DNA of 64,000 bases from JAGVSV01 sp050952845 (GTDB lineage: Bacteria; Bacillota; Clostridia; Christensenellales; Aristaeellaceae). The notes beneath the pieces were generated by a model, which worked only from the letters and a program-made list of their open reading frames with translations, was not told the origin of the DNA and ran no database searches. Shown here piece by piece: positions 63,848 to 64,000 of this stretch (position 1 is its first letter; every line of letters starts with the position of its first letter). The DNA lies in the NCBI GenBank assembly GCA_050952845.1, contig JBMNLP010000001.1:3224001-3288000 (forward strand). The letters run 5' to 3'. The position numbers and the translations under genes are program-made.

Positions 63848-64000
63848 ATGCAGGTCACAATCGATACAAAAGCAAAAGGGCACGTCATCAACAAGCATGT
63901 ATACGGCCATTTCTCCGAGCATCTGGGAAGGTGCATCTATGATGGCGGCTATTGGGCAGGTCATGATTCCCCCATTCCCAACACCCGGGGCATACGAAGC
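63848..64000 (+). CDS. GH51 alpha-L-arabinofuranosidase (second), N-terminal fragment
   Basis: The first 51 codons begin MQVTIDTKAKGHVINKHVYGHFSEHLGRCIYDGG, typical of intracellular GH51 arabinofuranosidases of the AbfA type. GAGGAGG lies ten bases upstream. The gene continues beyond the window. It differs clearly from the first GH51 protein, so the two may have different linkage preferences. Confidence 0.85.
   Translation, partial: MQVTIDTKAKGHVINKHVYGHFSEHLGRCIYDGGYWAGHDSPIPNTRGIRS

Overview
The window looks like a chromosomal segment of an anaerobic Clostridia-type Bacillota, probably a plant-polysaccharide degrader from a gut or digester. This rests on the strong GGAGG ribosome binding sites, the gene order rpsB-tsf-pyrH, LplB/YtcP-type sugar ABC transporters, BspA-type leucine-rich repeats and the IS families present. 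The core genes are GC-rich; several inserted blocks are visibly AT-rich. No rRNA, tRNA or CRISPR array was seen.

Layout. 1-5 kb: start of an MBL-fold hydrolase gene (leftward), an MFS transporter, an ECF sigma factor with a membrane-anchored partner, and an exported SH3-repeat protein. 5.0-9.2 kb: an insertion-sequence pile-up, with an intact 1773-bp IS1634-like element (copy A) joined to a truncated second copy (B) that carries a nested IS1182-family element. 9.2-14.2 kb: a 1447-residue cell-surface BspA-type LRR protein with near-identical 432-bp internal repeats, and an iron-sulfur flavoprotein-like gene. 14.29-28.71 kb: a genomic island in the 3' end of guaA, bounded by an 11-bp direct repeat. 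It carries a wHTH / fused restriction-methylase-specificity / HEPN operon, a second IS1634-type element with a 74-bp target duplication, mobC, an oriT-like region, repA, a primase gene split by IS copy C, a ribbon-helix-helix-like gene, int, xis, and a divergent XRE regulator followed by a second HEPN-like gene. 28.7-35.6 kb: guaA with a glutaminase domain lacking catalytic residues, a phosphoribosyltransferase, dus, pyrH, tsf, rpsB and a hicAB toxin-antitoxin pair. 35.7-45.6 kb: a DUF1846 protein, a small P-loop ATPase and a sugar-phosphate cluster (ROK kinase, GmhA-like isomerase, HldE-like kinase, HAD phosphatase, deoxyhypusine-synthase-like protein, UroD-like protein, MFS symporter). 45.6-64 kb: carbohydrate use, with an aldo/keto reductase, GH95 fucosidase, an unknown putative alpha-toroid enzyme, a PL22 oligogalacturonide lyase, two binding-protein/LplB/YtcP transporters, a carboxylesterase and two GH51 arabinofuranosidases (the last cut by the window edge).

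How it fits together. The right third reads as a pectin/arabinan/fucoside utilisation region: extracellular binding proteins and permeases import oligosaccharides that cytoplasmic lyase, esterase and glycosidases then cleave. The middle is an accessory island whose cargo (fused R-M enzyme plus two HEPN-like proteins) suggests defence. The island looks grounded: its primase is interrupted by an IS and there is no relaxase gene next to mobC. The most unusual points are the guaA-seated island with its two regulator-HEPN cassettes, the R-M promoter lying inside a 74-bp IS target duplication, the GMP synthase without its glutaminase Cys and His, and the heptose-like sugar-phosphate cluster.
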